Positions 13,596 through 13,616 of a stretch of DNA of 13,616 nt are shown piece after piece (positions within the stretch are counted from its first letter, which is position 1; every line of letters begins with the position of its first letter). Below the pieces are notes generated by a model, which saw only the letters and a program-made list of their open reading frames with translations, had not been told where the DNA came from and made no database searches. Location of the stretch: the NCBI GenBank assembly GCA_019415505.1, contig DXZC01000005.1, positions 24,411 through 38,026 of the forward strand. The letters are read 5' to 3'. The stretch is from Peptococcaceae bacterium (GTDB lineage: Bacteria > Bacillota > Dehalobacteriia > UBA7702). A program made the translations under genes and the position numbers.

Positions 13596-13616
13596 CTGTC
13601 TCTTATACACATCTCC
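13596..13616 (+). other. Nextera/Tn5 adapter sequence, not genomic
   Basis: The last 21 bases begin CTGTCTCTTATACACATCT, which is the Tn5 mosaic-end sequence of Nextera libraries, and the following CC agrees with the read-2 adapter. It interrupts rplO in mid-domain. This is read-through that escaped trimming and should be masked. Confidence 0.95.

Overview
The window is a piece of a Firmicutes chromosome. The zinc-binding forms of S4, L36 and adenylate kinase, strong AGGAGG ribosome binding sites, and a KOW-domain gene between map and infA suggest an anaerobic Clostridia or Negativicutes member; a finer placement is not safe from this sequence alone. Almost everything lies on the minus strand and belongs to the distal spc/alpha ribosomal-protein cluster. 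In transcription order, from the high-coordinate end, it reads rplO (cut), secY, adk, map, KOW gene, rpmJ-preceding infA, rpmJ, rpsM, rpsK, rpsD, rpoA, rplQ; then a long non-coding gap; then ecfA1, ecfA2, ecfT, truA, rplM, rpsI. The order is the one common in Firmicutes.

The plus strand carries one gene, a LysR-family regulator at the left edge, with a near-consensus promoter. It converges on rpsI, and a strong hairpin terminator at 1268-1296 serves the minus-strand operon between them.

The unusual part is the 1.84 kb between rplQ and ecfA1. It contains no credible gene and is almost filled by two degenerate tandem arrays. Array B (about 6096-7195) has roughly fifty monomers of 19-22 bp. Part of it has been re-duplicated as a higher-order unit of 329-330 bp. 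Array A (about 5695-5970) has about seventeen units of 15-17 bp with an 82 bp super-repeat. Both share a GGGGTAATCAC-like core, and many B monomers contain a small dyad whose arms change together. A 15 bp perfect hairpin closes the rplQ transcript just before the array. A candidate promoter with a 5' stem-loop lies just upstream of ecfA1, so the ECF transporter genes may be transcribed separately from the ribosomal genes.

The functional themes are translation (S4, S9, S11, S13, L13, L15, L17, L36, IF-1, TruA), transcription (RpoA), secretion and N-terminal processing (SecY, methionine aminopeptidase), nucleotide balance (Adk), and the shared energizing module of ECF vitamin transporters. The last 21 bases match the Nextera/Tn5 adapter and are not genomic, so the window ends at an artificial contig edge inside rplO.
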